NCBI RefSeq assembly: GCF_008152325.1
Contig: NZ_CP042243.1
Coordinates: forward strand, 1,989,026 to 2,053,025
Length of the DNA stretch: 64,000 bases
DNA from: Crassaminicella thermophila
GTDB taxonomy: Bacteria; Bacillota; Clostridia; Peptostreptococcales; Thermotaleaceae
Direction: 5' to 3'
Shown piece by piece: positions 8,837-17,885 of the stretch; positions within the stretch are counted from its first letter, which is position 1, and the number at the start of each line of letters is the position of its first letter. The notes under the pieces are model-generated. The model had not been told where the DNA came from. It saw only the letters and a program-made list of their open reading frames with translations, and did not search any database. The translations under genes were made by a program, and so were the position numbers.

Positions 8837-9409
8837 CTACATACAGTTAATTATGATAGCATTAGCAATATCTTTCATAGGACATCTTTTATCCATGCTT
8901 AATTTCCTTATTCTTTTATAAGCTTCATCTTCTGTTATCCCATAATTTTTAATCAAAATCCCCTTTGCTCTCTCAATAATTTTCCTATTTTCAACATGTT
9001 CCTTTGCTTTTTTTGCATCATTCTTAATTCTCTCAATTTCTTTACTTTTCGAAAAACATACTTCAATAGTTGGCAAAAGAATTTTTTCATTAACAGGTTT
9101 TACAAGATATCCCATCACCCCTAAATTTTTTGCTTCTTCTATAAACTCTTTGCCACTATAAGCAGTTAATAATATAACACAGTTTGCCAGTTGTTCTTCA
9201 TTAATAATTTCTGTTGCTTTCAATCCGTTAAGTAAAGGCATTTTTACATCCATCAGTACTAAATCAGGTTTAAATTTTCGGCATAACTCTACAGCATCAA
9301 ATCCATCCGAAGCCTTACCTACAACATCGTAGCCAGCTTCTTCTAAAATCTCACAAAGGTCCATTCTAGTAATAGGCTCATCATCGGCTATTACTATTCT
9401 CTTTTTCAT
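8837..9409 (-). CDS. eutV: EutV, response regulator with RNA-binding ANTAR domain
   Basis: This 190-residue regulator has a receiver domain (1-120) with the phospho-acceptor Asp54 in LMDVKMP, acidic residues near the start (IADDEP) and the conserved Lys in YLVKPVNEK. A coiled-coil linker leads to a C-terminal ANTAR domain (about 130-190; ERAKGILIKNYGITEDEAY, then RCPMKDIANAI). Phosphorylated EutV binds dual hexaloop hairpins in nascent RNA and prevents termination. Two such targets occur here, at 7322-7402 and 10264-10350. It lies 23 bases upstream of eutW in the same transcript. Confidence 0.96.
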   Translation of the reverse strand: MKKRIVIADDEPITRMDLCEILEEAGYDVVGKASDGFDAVELCRKFKPDLVLMDVKMPLLNGLKATEIINEEQLANCVILLTAYSGKEFIEEAKNLGVMGYLVKPVNEKILLPTIEVCFSKSKEIERIKNDAKKAKEHVENRKIIERAKGILIKNYGITEDEAYKRIRKLSMDKRCPMKDIANAIIINCM

Positions 9410-9434
9410 TACTTTTCCCCCTTAAAGAACATAA

Positions 9435-9866
9435 TTATTCTATATTATCTAAAAACTTTTTTATCTCTTCTATGCCAGTTCCATCAAATGCACTAACGCA
9501 AAAAATCTTATCAACTCCAGCCTCATATAAACAAGCTTGCACCCAATCAATAGTTTTATCATTCATATCTATTTTTGTTATAATTCCTATAGTAGGTTTA
9601 TTAAAAACATATGCAAAGTTTGGAGGGAAAATACATCTATCATCTGTACAATCTTGCACCAAACCAATCACATCACAATCAAAAGAAGCTGTTATTAATG
9701 CATTATAAAATCTTACATTTTCTATATATTCTCCTGGAGTATCTAGAATATTGTTATAATATTCCATAGTTTGCGTTTTTTTATAGTCTTTTGATAATTG
9801 ATTTATCGTTTGAGCAAGTGTTGTTTTACCACTTCCTGTTCTCCCCATTAACATTATTTTTTTCAT
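9435..9866 (-). CDS. eutP: EutP, Ras-like GTPase/acetate kinase-type accessory protein
   Basis: At 143 residues it has a P-loop GRTGSGKTTLAQ (residues 8-19), a switch II-like DTPGEYIEN segment and the base-specificity motif ITKID. The EutP/PduV family is small and P-loop based; some members have been shown to have acetate kinase activity, and PduV is implicated in microcompartment positioning. The function here is therefore family level. It lies 10 bases after eutS and 25 bases before eutV. Confidence 0.92.
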   Translation of the reverse strand: MKKIMLMGRTGSGKTTLAQTINQLSKDYKKTQTMEYYNNILDTPGEYIENVRFYNALITASFDCDVIGLVQDCTDDRCIFPPNFAYVFNKPTIGIITKIDMNDKTIDWVQACLYEAGVDKIFCVSAFDGTGIEEIKKFLDNIE

Positions 9867-9876
9867 TATATCACTC

Positions 9877-10227
9877 CTAAGATCTCGTTAATGATGCAGG
9901 CGTAAATGATAATATTTCCTCTAACACATGCAACACTTCCTTCAATGCTGATTCTACACTAGATACATCTCCAGTAACTAGAAGTGATCCACTAAATCTA
10001 TCTATAAATCCTATTTCTACTCCTGCTGCCTTTGTAGCAACATCTGCTGCAATGATTGCAGCTTCACTAGGCGTAATAGTAAGTATTCCTATTGCATCAT
10101 TATATTCTCCTGGGAGTCCAATTTTTTTGTATATATTTTTTTGTGGATTTGCTATTAAATGTGCTAATGTAACCTGTTTTCCAGGTACATATTCTTGTAT
10201 TACTCTTTGTTTTTCTTTCTGTTCCAT
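9877..10227 (-). CDS. eutS: EutS, bent-hexamer microcompartment shell protein
   Basis: The 116-residue BMC protein has the EutS/PduU layout: an N-terminal beta-strand segment ([21 protein letters not shown]) before the permuted BMC core ([22 protein letters not shown]). EutS forms bent hexamers capped by a small beta barrel and is thought to shape edges of the shell. It is the first gene of the operon, 162 bases downstream of the promoter, and its leader carries the first ANTAR-type antiterminator. Start ATG follows AAAGG with 8 bases spacing. Confidence 0.94.
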   Translation of the reverse strand: MEQKEKQRVIQEYVPGKQVTLAHLIANPQKNIYKKIGLPGEYNDAIGILTITPSEAAIIAADVATKAAGVEIGFIDRFSGSLLVTGDVSSVESALKEVLHVLEEILSFTPASLTRS

Positions 10228-10263
10228 CCAATCAACCTTTCACAGTTTGTAAAATATTTTTCT

Positions 10264-10350
10264 AAAAACAAATAAATGCTTGCTAAAGAAACGAATACTC
10301 GTTTTCTTATGGCAAGCATCATTGCTTATTTTACTGCACCCCATTGTGCA
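10264..10350 (-). promoter_or_regulatory. EutV (ANTAR)-responsive dual hairpin and terminator in the eut operon leader
   Basis: On the minus strand, P1 is TGCAC-[AATGGG]-GTGCA (10350-10335), then a 7-base linker, then P2 AAGC-[AATGAT]-GCTT (10327-10314). Both loops are six bases with A1 and G4, the ANTAR target signature. The 3' half of P2 is also the 5' strand of a terminator: ATGCTTGC (10319-10312) pairs with GCAAGCAT (10283-10276), enclosing a second helix, and is followed by TTTATTTGTTTTT. This is the mutually exclusive arrangement described for EutV-regulated eut leaders. Confidence 0.92.
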
Positions 10351-10388
10351 ACAAAATGTAACCAAACTGCAATCTAATTTATAACTTT

Positions 10389-10417
10389 ATTATACCAAAC
10401 TGTTTTTCATTAATCAA
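10389..10417 (-). promoter_or_regulatory. Sigma-A promoter of the eut operon
   Basis: On the minus strand TTGATT (10417-10412) and TATAAT (10394-10389) are separated by exactly 17 bases. Transcription would start near 10382, giving a leader of about 155 bases before eutS that contains the ANTAR antiterminator. The -35 overlaps the bases next to the pepT stop codon. Confidence 0.85.
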
Positions 10418-10419
10418 GC

Positions 10420-11652
10420 TCATTTTGTAAATTTTTTGATAATTCTAAAAATAACTTCAACAGCCTTTTCCATAGAATTTACTGGGATATACTCATATTT
10501 CCCATGAAAATTATGTCCACCTGTAAAAATATTAGGACAAGGAAGTCCCATGTAAGAAAGTCTTGCTCCGTCCGTTCCTCCTCTTATAGGTTTTATAATA
10601 GGGCAAACTCCAACCTCTTCCATTGCTCTTTTTGCAGTTTCAACAATATGCATCACTGGTTCTATTTTTTCCTTCATATTATAATATTGGTCTTTCATCT
10701 CTAATACAATCGTATCTTTACCATATTTATCATTTAAAGAATCTACAATTTTTCTTATTTTTTTCTTTCTCTCCTCAAATTTATTATAATCATGATCTCT
10801 AATTATATAATACATAGAAGCTTTTTCTACATTTCCCTCTATCTCATTTAAATGATAAAACCCTTCATAGCCTTCTGTATAGGCTGGTATTTCTTTATCT
10901 GGCAGCATTGCATTTAGTTCCATTCCTATTAGAATAGCATTTTTCATTTTATTTTTTGCTGTTCCAGGATGTACATTTCTTCCATTTATTTCTATACTTG
11001 CATATGCTGCATTAAAATTCTCATATTCTAACTCTCCAATTTCACCTCCATCAATAGTATAAGCAAAGTCTGCACCAAATTTTTTTACATCAAAAAAGTT
11101 TGCCCCTTTTCCTATCTCTTCATCTGGTGTAAAAGCTACTTTTACTGTCCCATGTTTTATATTAGGATTATTCAATAAATATTCCATAGCCGTTACAATT
11201 TCTGCAATACCTGCTTTATCATCTGCTCCTAAAAGAGTAGTCCCATCTGTAGTAATCAAATCTTGTCCTATATATTTTTTTAATTCAGGAAAATCATTAG
11301 GTGATAAAATTATATTTTTTTCTTTGTTTAATACAATATCTCCTCCATCATAATTTTTAACAATCTGAGGATTTACATTCTCCCCTATCATGTCTGGACT
11401 CGTATCCATATGCGCAATAAAACCGATAGTAGGAACATTATGATCTATATTTGAAGGTAATGTTGCCATTACATACCCATTTTCATCAACAGAAACATCC
11501 TGCATTCCTATATCCATAAGTTCATTTGCTAAATCTTTTGCAAAAACAAGTTGTTTTTCTGAACTAGGGCAAGTTTTTGCAGCCTCTTGAGATCTTGTAT
11601 CATAACTAACATATTTTAAAAATCTCTCTACAACTTTTTTCATATTGCTCAT
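10420..11652 (-). CDS. pepT: PepT, tripeptide aminopeptidase (peptidase T)
   Basis: The 410-residue protein is an M20-family metallopeptidase removing the N-terminal residue of tripeptides in the cytoplasm. Zinc-ligand motifs are visible: [10 protein letters not shown] (about residues 78-87), [34 protein letters not shown] and the final [10 protein letters not shown]. Length and all blocks match the family. It starts at ATG with an AAGGAG site and is followed closely (11 bases upstream) by the metallo-hydrolase gene, so the two probably share a transcript. Confidence 0.96.
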   Translation of the reverse strand: MSNMKKVVERFLKYVSYDTRSQEAAKTCPSSEKQLVFAKDLANELMDIGMQDVSVDENGYVMATLPSNIDHNVPTIGFIAHMDTSPDMIGENVNPQIVKNYDGGDIVLNKEKNIILSPNDFPELKKYIGQDLITTDGTTLLGADDKAGIAEIVTAMEYLLNNPNIKHGTVKVAFTPDEEIGKGANFFDVKKFGADFAYTIDGGEIGELEYENFNAAYASIEINGRNVHPGTAKNKMKNAILIGMELNAMLPDKEIPAYTEGYEGFYHLNEIEGNVEKASMYYIIRDHDYNKFEERKKKIRKIVDSLNDKYGKDTIVLEMKDQYYNMKEKIEPVMHIVETAKRAMEEVGVCPIIKPIRGGTDGARLSYMGLPCPNIFTGGHNFHGKYEYIPVNSMEKAVEVIFRIIKKFTK

Positions 11653-11663
11653 CTCCTTAGTTT

Positions 11664-12308
11664 TTATCTTTTTCTCATAATATCTAAAAATTCCATATTC
11701 TTTTTTCTTACATAAGCCATAGATGCAGAGTCCCCATGTCCAGGATATATAATAATATCATCATCCCATTTTGATATTTTATTTCGAATAGAATTCTTCA
11801 TTTCAGAATAATTTCCTCCTTCCAAATCTGTCCTGCCAAGATCTATATTAAAAATAGTATCTCCTGTAAATATAATATTTTCATTTTTAACTTTTAAACA
11901 AATCCCTCCTGGTGTGTGCCCTGGCGTATGAATCACTTCTAATACGATCTCACCAGCTTTAATAACATCTCCATCTACTACTATTCTATCTGAGATGATT
12001 GATATAGCCTTTCTAAAATTACTTATTGAATGATTCTTATAAGGATCTTTTAACCCTTCTGCATCCTTTTTATGAATATATGTAGGGATATTATATTTTT
12101 TCTTTAATTCTAAAACAGCACCTATATGATCATAATGATAATGGGTTAAAATGATTCCAATAGGCTTCAAATTATTTCTATCAATATAGTCTATAAACGT
12201 TTTTGGTTCGTCTCCAGGATCAATAATAAAAGCTTCAAGGGTATTCTCATCATAAATAACATATCCATTTGTTTCTAGCATTCCAATAATCAGTCTTTCA
12301 ATTTTCAT
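11664..12308 (-). CDS. MBL-fold metallo-hydrolase, glyoxalase II-like
   Basis: The 214-residue protein has the metallo-beta-lactamase signature [10 protein letters not shown] (two-metal site) followed by [18 protein letters not shown] and the final YPGHGD. It belongs to the small hydroxyacylglutathione-hydrolase-like group; the natural substrate of clostridial members is not settled. The start is ATG at 12308 after AGAGGAG; a longer upstream frame would read through tRNA-Gly and is rejected. It sits directly upstream of pepT. Confidence 0.9.
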   Translation of the reverse strand: MKIERLIIGMLETNGYVIYDENTLEAFIIDPGDEPKTFIDYIDRNNLKPIGIILTHYHYDHIGAVLELKKKYNIPTYIHKKDAEGLKDPYKNHSISNFRKAISIISDRIVVDGDVIKAGEIVLEVIHTPGHTPGGICLKVKNENIIFTGDTIFNIDLGRTDLEGGNYSEMKNSIRNKISKWDDDIIIYPGHGDSASMAYVRKKNMEFLDIMRKR

Positions 12309-12331
12309 AAAAAAACTCCTCTTTACTATAT

Positions 12332-12367
12332 TTATCAAAATAAGCCCCACAGTAAATCTGTAGGGCT
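12332..12367 (-). terminator. Terminator downstream of tRNA-Gly
   Basis: On the minus strand AGCCCTACAG pairs with CTGTGGGGCT (one G-U pair) and is followed by TTATTTTG. It begins 6 bases after the tRNA 3' end and lies before the MBL hydrolase start. Confidence 0.75.
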
Positions 12368-12372
12368 TTCTT

Positions 12373-12446
12373 TGGAGCGGACAACGGGAATCGAACCCGC
12401 ACAACTGGCTTGGGAAGCCAGGACTCTACCATTAAGCTATGTCCGC
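12373..12446 (-). tRNA. tRNA-Gly(CCC), CCA end encoded
   Basis: The 7-bp acceptor stem GCGGACA/TGTCCGC, the D arm (AATGGTA loop), the anticodon stem CTGGC/GCCAG with loop TTCCCAA, and the T arm GCGGG-TTCGATT-CCCGT all form. Loop position 34-36 reads CCC, so this is the glycine tRNA for GGG codons. The discriminator is U73, as expected for bacterial tRNA-Gly, and the CCA end is encoded (complement of 12373-12375). Confidence 0.95.
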
Positions 12447-12524
12447 ATTTTATTAATTTCATTATATTATTATTGGATTTAACTGTCAATATTTTCAATA
12501 AATACTTTCAAAACATTTAATATT

Positions 12525-12556
12525 AGCCCTAAGAATATTATATCCTTAGGGCTTTT
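12525..12556. terminator. Hairpin after the SASP-like gene
   Basis: AGCCCTAAG and CTTAGGGCT form a 9-bp stem with an A/T loop. Four Ts follow on the + strand; on the minus strand the tail is A/T rich but not a U-run. It probably marks the 3' end of the SASP-like mRNA and protects the tRNA promoter. Confidence 0.55.
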
Positions 12557-12568
12557 CAAAATTACTGA

Positions 12569-12808
12569 TTAATAAGTTGTGTTTTGGAAGCCACTACTTT
12601 GAACTTTCTGTTTTGCCTGTTGAATCTCTAATTGATCTATTGCAGTTGAACTTGTAAGGTTTGCTCCAGTACCTGTTATTGCACCTGATACCAACCCTTG
12701 TCCAGCTGCCCCATAGTTGCCCATTTTTTGTTTTGCTTTTTGAATCTCATTTTGATCAACGGCATTTGAGTTTGATAAACTAGGAACATTTCCCATATTA
12801 TTATACAT
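12569..12808 (-). CDS. Gamma-type small acid-soluble spore protein-like
   Basis: The 79-residue protein consists of two similar repeats: SNAVDQNEIQKAKQKM (about 15-30) and TAIDQLEIQQAKQKV (about 54-68), separated by a Gly/Ala-rich stretch (YGAAGQGLVSGAITGTGAN). This repeated Q/N/K-rich layout, without cysteine or tryptophan, resembles gamma-type SASPs (SspE), which are amino-acid stores in spores. ATG at 12808 is chosen because the upstream GTG overlaps the GGAGGA ribosome site. It stands alone between two hairpins. Family identity is likely but not certain; the repeats are shorter than in Bacillus SspE. Confidence 0.6.
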   Translation of the reverse strand: MYNNMGNVPSLSNSNAVDQNEIQKAKQKMGNYGAAGQGLVSGAITGTGANLTSSTAIDQLEIQQAKQKVQSSGFQNTTY

Positions 12809-12913
12809 AGTTTGGCATTCCTCCACTTGTAATTTTGGTAAGCTGTAAGCTTACATTAAATATTGTGTGCAGTTTAAAAAAGAATATGCTTTGTAAAATT
12901 TACGATTTTTTCG

Positions 12914-13189
12914 TTATTTTGACAAAAGTTTAATAAACATGTCTATTTTTCTTCTTTGAGCTGTATCTAAAAGTTCAGTCATTTGCTTAAGCATTTGAAG
13001 TTTTTTAATTAAGTTATTTTTCTCAGCTATAGAAAAACCACCTATCAAGCGTTTCATTTCTTCTTCAATTTCGCCTTGTGATTTATTTTTGTATTTATCC
13101 GCTAAATTAGAAAGTTGTTTGAATTGTTCATCTGATGCATTTATGGCTCCTGCTACCTTTCTTAATTTTTTATTTATATTATTTGGCAT
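12914..13189 (-). CDS. Conserved hypothetical small helical protein
   Basis: The 91-residue protein is almost all helical and highly charged (KNKSQGEIEEEMKRLIGGF, then LIKKLQMLKQMTELLD). It has no signal peptide, membrane segment or known motif that I recognise. Similar short proteins with a -G-G-F- turn between two helices are common in sporulating clostridia, but I cannot assign a role. ATG at 13189 follows GGAGG by 6 bases. It is monocistronic, in a stretch of spore and chemotaxis genes. Confidence 0.7.
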   Translation of the reverse strand: MPNNINKKLRKVAGAINASDEQFKQLSNLADKYKNKSQGEIEEEMKRLIGGFSIAEKNNLIKKLQMLKQMTELLDTAQRRKIDMFIKLLSK

Positions 13190-13271
13190 AATCACCCTCC
13201 TTTTTCATTTTTTATTATCCTTTTGCACTACTATACTATGTATTTATCTTAAATCTGTTACAGGTTGTCTA

Positions 13272-13306
13272 AATAAAAATAGGATTAGGTTTAAACCTAA
13301 TCCTAT
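13272..13306 (-). terminator. Terminator of the MCP-like gene
   Basis: On the minus strand ATAGGATTAGGTTT pairs perfectly with AAACCTAATCCTAT and is followed by TTTTTATTT; the stem overlaps the stop codon of the chemoreceptor-like gene. Confidence 0.85.
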
Positions 13307-14121
13307 AATTTATGTGCAAATGCATTTAATTTTTCAGCTAACTGAGATAGTTCATTTATCTCTGCTGTAATTTCTTCTGTCCCTGCAGCCTGTTCTTGAG
13401 TCAATGCTCCATTTTGCTCTACCATTTGAAGTATTTGGGTAACACCCTCTTGAATTTCTTTTAGTACAGAAGCAATCTTATCTACTGCTTCGTTACTAGA
13501 AATTGCTAATTTTCTTATTTCTTCAGCAACCACTTGAAATCCTCTGCCAGCTTCGCCTGCTCTAGCAGCTTCGATAGCTGCATTTAGACCTAGTAAATTT
13601 GTTTGTTTTGCAACCTGCTGTACAAATCCAACAACTTGATCTGTTTCTTTTGCCTTTGTTAATGCATTATTTACGGAGCTAATAATCCCTTCTCCTGAAA
13701 AAGCAATTTGTTCAGCACTAGAAGAAATTTGTGTTGTTGTTTTTGACATCTCATTTAAAGAATTTGCAAGAGTTTTAATAATATCTAAAAGTTCTTCACG
13801 ATCACTAATGTTTTTCGCCGTTCCAATCGCTCCAATAATTTGTCCATCTTCATCTATAATTGGCATTCCTGTAGCTGACATAGGTGTGCCAGTTAACTCC
13901 TTCGATATAAACCTAGTAACTTTTTTCTTCTGTTTTATACATTGATAAAGCACTGTTTCAGGATTTAATGCATCTCCTTCTCTCATATGTAGATCTATTG
14001 TTTTCCCAGGCATATATTTTAATAATTTTTCTCTATCACTTATTGCAACAGCTAAATCATCTTCTGTAAAATCATTTACGTATGCTGCTATATCTACATA
14101 TCTTTTTAAAACCTCATTCAT
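13303..14121 (-). CDS. Soluble methyl-accepting chemotaxis-like signal transducer
   Basis: This 272-residue protein lacks membrane segments. Residues 1-118 form a PAS/Cache-like sensor (ITKELTGTP-type beta strands, [20 protein letters not shown]). Residues about 120-272 are the methyl-accepting signalling domain, with the hairpin tip motif [20 protein letters not shown] that binds CheA/CheW. It is shorter than membrane MCPs, having a single half of the signalling coiled coil. Such proteins form cytoplasmic chemosensory arrays or act as energy/redox sensors. No che genes are nearby. A strong terminator follows. Confidence 0.88.
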   Translation of the reverse strand: MNEVLKRYVDIAAYVNDFTEDDLAVAISDREKLLKYMPGKTIDLHMREGDALNPETVLYQCIKQKKKVTRFISKELTGTPMSATGMPIIDEDGQIIGAIGTAKNISDREELLDIIKTLANSLNEMSKTTTQISSSAEQIAFSGEGIISSVNNALTKAKETDQVVGFVQQVAKQTNLLGLNAAIEAARAGEAGRGFQVVAEEIRKLAISSNEAVDKIASVLKEIQEGVTQILQMVEQNGALTQEQAAGTEEITAEINELSQLAEKLNAFAHKL

Positions 14122-14186
14122 TTATATACCCCCATAAAATATACTTTATTTCTTATTTTTCTACATTATTTTTTAAATTCCTGCAT

Positions 14187-14223
14187 AAAAAATCTCTCTT
14201 ATTATTATAAGAAAGATTTTTTT
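14187..14223 (-). terminator. Terminator of sleB-ypeB operon
   Basis: On the minus strand AAAATCTTTC pairs with GAGAGATTTT (G-U pair) around an A/T loop and is followed by a U-rich tract, immediately after the ypeB stop codon. Confidence 0.7.
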
Positions 14224-14228
14224 GCTTT

Positions 14229-15569
14229 TTATAACATCAATACGCCATTCTCTTTTATAATTACCTGTAATATTTTTTGTTCTTCCCCAGTTTCTGCATT
14301 TATATAAATTAAAAATGTATCACCTTTATAATTTGCTTTAAATTCATAACATAATATCTCTTTTCCACCTTCATTTGGTATAATAACAAGCTTTGAATCT
14401 ATAACTTTTGCATCAATACTGATCTTATCTTTTGCTTCTTGTATATTTATTTTTGGTTTAGAAATATTCCTTTCATGATGATTAAACAAATATCCTTCTG
14501 CCTCAAAACCTACAATTTCTCCATTGTCCAATCCAACCTTTACCTTAATTAAATCCGTATATATAATCACATTATCTTGCATACAAGCAAAGTTAATAAC
14601 CATTTGTCCATCATATTTTTCTGAATATGTTGGAACCATGTTTTTATAGCCTCTTTTTTTTAAAAAATCTTTTGCTATTTCTAATCCTCTCTTTTCTGAT
14701 ATTTTCGCTTCACTAATTTCCCTTGTGTTAAGCATCCATAATACGTAGCCACCATTTTTTGTTATTGCCATTGTTACGGAACTTTTTTCTTTTTCCTTAG
14801 GCTTTAACTCTATTGTATATGCAGGAATTCTACTATTTGTTTCTCCTATCAAATCAGCTTTATATTCTACTTTATTTCCTAGAAATTCTTCTGCTATTTT
14901 TTTTATTTCATTTTTACTAATTCTTCTACCATTTAATTTTGATTTTTGTTTTTTTATGTGTTCTGAAAAGGGTCCGTCATATATTAACTCTGGATATTCC
15001 TGCATTTTTTCTTCTATATTTAAAAAACTAGTAGTAATCATATTTTCATTAGGTTTTTTTAGTTTCTTATTTGCTTTTCTCCTTAATTCTCCAATGCTCA
15101 TTCCATTTTCTGCTATGCTATTTTGTAGAGAAATAAATTGTTGGGATAGATAATTAGAATAATTATGTAATTGTTGTAATGTTTCTTTTTCCTCTAGACT
15201 TAAAGGCTTCCCTTCAAGATTTTTTCTTGCTAAAGCAATACTCAAATCCCCTACTTGACTTAAAAATTTTTGTGTTTTGCTTACGTTCTTATGATCAATT
15301 GGAAGCTGCGTTAATTTTTCCTGAGCATCATAGCAAAGATTAGCAATATCTGAAAATAACAATACATTTTGCTTTGGGGCACTAGCGATCATAACCTTTG
15401 AAAGATTAACTTGAATATTTTCCACATCTACAACCATATCATGGAACATTCTTTGAAATTGATTTTCTAAAAAAATATTATGTTCTTTATTTTGTTGATA
15501 TTGTGTATATCCCCATAATCCTGTCACTATCAATGCTAATAATAATACTACTACCAAACTATTTTTCAT
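14229..15569 (-). CDS. ypeB: Germination protein YpeB
   Basis: The 446-residue protein starts with an uncleaved or cleavable membrane anchor (SLVVVLLLALIVTGLWGY, residues 4-21). It has a helical N-terminal domain rich in Q/L and a C-terminal half with three PepSY-like repeats (ISKNEIKKIAEEFL, AKISEKRGLEIAKDFL, NIQEAKDKISI). YpeB is required for localisation and stability of the cortex-lytic enzyme SleB in the spore, and the two are normally cotranscribed as sleB-ypeB, as here (15 bases apart). Length fits the family. Confidence 0.95.
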   Translation of the reverse strand: MKNSLVVVLLLALIVTGLWGYTQYQQNKEHNIFLENQFQRMFHDMVVDVENIQVNLSKVMIASAPKQNVLLFSDIANLCYDAQEKLTQLPIDHKNVSKTQKFLSQVGDLSIALARKNLEGKPLSLEEKETLQQLHNYSNYLSQQFISLQNSIAENGMSIGELRRKANKKLKKPNENMITTSFLNIEEKMQEYPELIYDGPFSEHIKKQKSKLNGRRISKNEIKKIAEEFLGNKVEYKADLIGETNSRIPAYTIELKPKEKEKSSVTMAITKNGGYVLWMLNTREISEAKISEKRGLEIAKDFLKKRGYKNMVPTYSEKYDGQMVINFACMQDNVIIYTDLIKVKVGLDNGEIVGFEAEGYLFNHHERNISKPKINIQEAKDKISIDAKVIDSKLVIIPNEGGKEILCYEFKANYKGDTFLIYINAETGEEQKILQVIIKENGVLML

Positions 15570-15584
15570 ATCTATCCCCCGTTT

Positions 15585-16476
15585 CTATTCATGTGCAAAC
15601 CAATGTTTTCCTATTTTTAGAGTAACTTTTCTTGTCCATATCCACTTGCTTGTAGCTGTAGCAGGATTCCAATAATAAATAGCTCCTCCTGTTGGATCCC
15701 ATCCATTTAAAGCATCTCTTGCTGCTTTATACGATTCTTTGTTTGGCGTTAAATAAATTTGTCCATCATCTACAGCTGTAAAAGCTCCTGGTTGAAAGAT
15801 TACTCCAGCAATACTATTTGGAAATGATGGATGTTTCACACGATTTAATATGACTGCAGCCACAGCAACTTGTCCTACATAAGGTTCTCCTCTTGCTTCT
15901 CCATGAATAGCCATTGCAAGTAATGTTACATCATCTTTTCTTGAAACACCTCTACTTGTTGATGTGTACGTTCCCTTAACCTCTTTCTCACTTATTCCTA
16001 ATGCTTTTCTTGTATTTGGTCCTATCACCCCCATCAACTTTTAATCCATTCTTTTTCTGAAATTTTGTAACAGCATTATATGTTTTTGATCCATAAATTC
16101 CATCTACTGCTCCAATATAATATCCCCATTGCTTAAGTTTTTTTTGAGCAATTAATACAATATTATTATATTTAGCCATTGTCTTTTTTCCTGAAATTCC
16201 GAGTGCTTTTCTTGTCTGTGAGCCTACCTTCCCATCTGCTAAAAGTCCATTTTTTTTCTGAAACTTAACGACAGCTTGATAAGTCTTTTTTCCAAAAATC
16301 CCATCAATAGTACCTTTATAATAACCCCAATTTTTTAATTTTGTTTGCACGATTTTTACTTCATTTCCTCTCGATCCCCAAGAAAGACTACCTGCATAAA
16401 TAACATCTATAAAAAAAATCCCTAGAAAAAAACTTATAATCAAAGTAAAACATATAAATTTTCTCGTTTTTTTCAA
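15585..16476 (-). pseudogene. sleB: SleB, spore cortex-lytic enzyme, interrupted by a +1 frameshift
   Basis: The first frame (from ATG at 16476) holds a signal peptide (residues 1-28), one complete peptidoglycan-binding repeat and most of a second up to KNGLKVDG. The second frame continues the same repeat at VIGPNTRKALGIS and then the Hydrolase_2 catalytic domain (LLAMAIHGEARGEP, VILNRVKHP, YYWNP). The frames meet in a run of five G on the minus strand (+ 16028-16032); four G would restore a continuous protein. SleB degrades cortex muramic-lactam peptidoglycan at germination. All catalytic blocks are intact apart from this base, so it is either a sequencing artefact, a recent mutation or a switchable tract. 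Confidence 0.9.
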
Positions 16477-16783
16477 AATCTTCCCCTCCTAACTTCTTAT
16501 ATATTTTCTGTTAAAAACAGTTGAATTATTCTTTATTATTATAGATAAACAATTTTAAAAAGAAAAATAAAAAAACGTTCATTCCAGATAACTAATAAAA
16601 TAAAGAGATTTCGTTATAGATATGAGCAGTTGCAAAAGCAACATGCGAATTTTTGCAAAAGCTATCAGAGTCATTCACTTATCTTTTTATATTTCTTTTT
16701 TTAATATTGATATTGTTTATCTTTAATACAAAACAAAAAAGCCCATAAATATGGACTTTATGAATATAATTATGGAAATAAAA

Positions 16784-16807
16784 AATAATGGCAAATTGCC
16801 ATTATTT
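16784..16807. terminator. Bidirectional hairpin terminator
   Basis: AATAATGGCA and TGCCATTATT form a 10-bp stem with U-rich tracts on both sides. On the minus strand it directly follows the small membrane-peptide ORF. The remainder of the 680-base gap (16477-17156) shows no other gene; part of it (16600-16740) is simple A/T-rich sequence. Confidence 0.7.
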
Positions 16808-16909
16808 TTATTGAGCAATCAATCTACTTAAATTTGTAATACCAATTGTAAAGCTTGATATTAATACAAAAAACATAGAACCTACAATTAAAGTTTTTAT
16901 CCTATTCAT
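16808..16909 (-). CDS. 33-residue single-span membrane peptide
   Basis: ATG at 16909 follows GGGGAGAAGG by 3-7 bases and the frame ends with TAA at 16808-16810, directly before a terminator. The peptide is MNRIKTLIVGSMFFV followed by LISSFTIGITNLSRLIAQ: a short basic N-terminus and one membrane helix. I do not recognise a family. The good ribosome site and the immediate terminator argue that it is a real small gene rather than chance; sporulation or stress membrane peptides are possibilities. Confidence 0.5.
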   Translation of the reverse strand: MNRIKTLIVGSMFFVLISSFTIGITNLSRLIAQ

Positions 16910-17117
16910 TTTCCTTCTCCCCAATACAAGTATTATTCTATAAGAACTTTTATATTATTGACAACTTCATTATTTCTTATCCGTATGAATTTTTTAATAA
17001 TATAAATTTAATGTCAATAATAAAATCTCTAACCCCTAACTTATATATACCACAAATATATACAAAGAATCAATAACAATTGTATTACAAATTCTTTTCT
17101 AAAACATCAATTTTATA

Positions 17118-17158
17118 CAAAAAAAGAACTAGAAGAGAACATTCTCCTCAGCTCTTTT
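17118..17158 (-). terminator. Terminator of amino-acid ABC transporter operon
   Basis: On the minus strand AGAGCTGAGGAGAA pairs with TTCTCTTCTAGTTCT (with G-U pairs) and is followed by TTTTTTT, right after the ATPase stop codon. Confidence 0.7.
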
Positions 17159-17885
17159 ATAATACTTTTCCCAAAAAATCTTTTGTTCTCGGATGCTTTG
17201 GATTTGTAAATATTTCTTCTGGTGTACCTTGTTCAACAATCTTTCCACCATCCATAAAAAGAACTCTTGTACCAACTTCTTTTGCAAATCCCATCTCATG
17301 GGTAACTACTACCATTGTCATTCCTTCACTAGCTAATTCCTTCATCACATCTAACACTTCTCCAACCATTTCAGGATCAAGGGCTGAAGTTGGTTCATCA
17401 AAAAGCATTACATCAGGAGACATAGCTAATGCACGAGCAATCGCAATTCTTTGTTTTTGCCCCCCTGAAAGCTGGTTTGGATAATTCTGTGCTTTATCTT
17501 CTAATCCAATTCTATTTAACAAACGAAATGCTATTTTTTCCGCTTCTTCTTTTTTCATATTCTTTACTTTAATAGGAGCTAAAGTAATATTTTCTAAAAC
17601 TGTCATATGAGGAAAAAGATTAAACTGCTGAAATACCATCCCCATCTTTTCTCTTTGCTTATTTATATCATTTTTTTTATCTGTTATTGAAACACCTTCA
17701 AATACGATTTCACCACTTGTAGGATATTCTAAAAGATTTAAACATCTTAAAAAAGTACTTTTACCGGATCCACTTGGCCCAATTACTACAACAACTTCCC
17801 CTTTTTTTATATGTTCATCAATGCCTTTTAAAACATGTAAATTTCCAAACTTTTTGTTTAGATTAGATACGTGAATCACCAGCAC
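17157..17885 (-). CDS. Polar amino-acid ABC transporter ATPase (GlnQ type)
   Basis: The 242-residue ATPase has the Walker [10 protein letters not shown], the Q-loop [10 protein letters not shown], the signature LSGGQKQR, Walker [14 protein letters not shown] and the H-loop [10 protein letters not shown]. These are diagnostic of the GlnQ/HisP/ArtP family, powering polar amino-acid import. The start is GTG at 17885 or a GTG 6 bases later; AGGAGG is 4 or 10 bases upstream. It overlaps the permease gene by 23 bases, showing translational coupling. Binding-protein and permease genes lie upstream in the same operon. Confidence 0.95.
   Translation of the reverse strand: MLVIHVSNLNKKFGNLHVLKGIDEHIKKGEVVVVIGPSGSGKSTFLRCLNLLEYPTSGEIVFEGVSITDKKNDINKQREKMGMVFQQFNLFPHMTVLENITLAPIKVKNMKKEEAEKIAFRLLNRIGLEDKAQNYPNQLSGGQKQRIAIARALAMSPDVMLFDEPTSALDPEMVGEVLDVMKELASEGMTMVVVTHEMGFAKEVGTRVLFMDGGKIVEQGTPEEIFTNPKHPRTKDFLGKVL

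Noticed and set aside
12309..12404. Upstream extension of the MBL hydrolase frame by 32 codons
   Set aside because: It would be translated from within the tRNA-Gly gene and its terminator; a good ATG with a ribosome site lies at 12308.
12298..12498. Open frame overlapping tRNA-Gly
   Set aside because: The frame is an accident of the tRNA sequence; no ribosome site and no protein-like composition.
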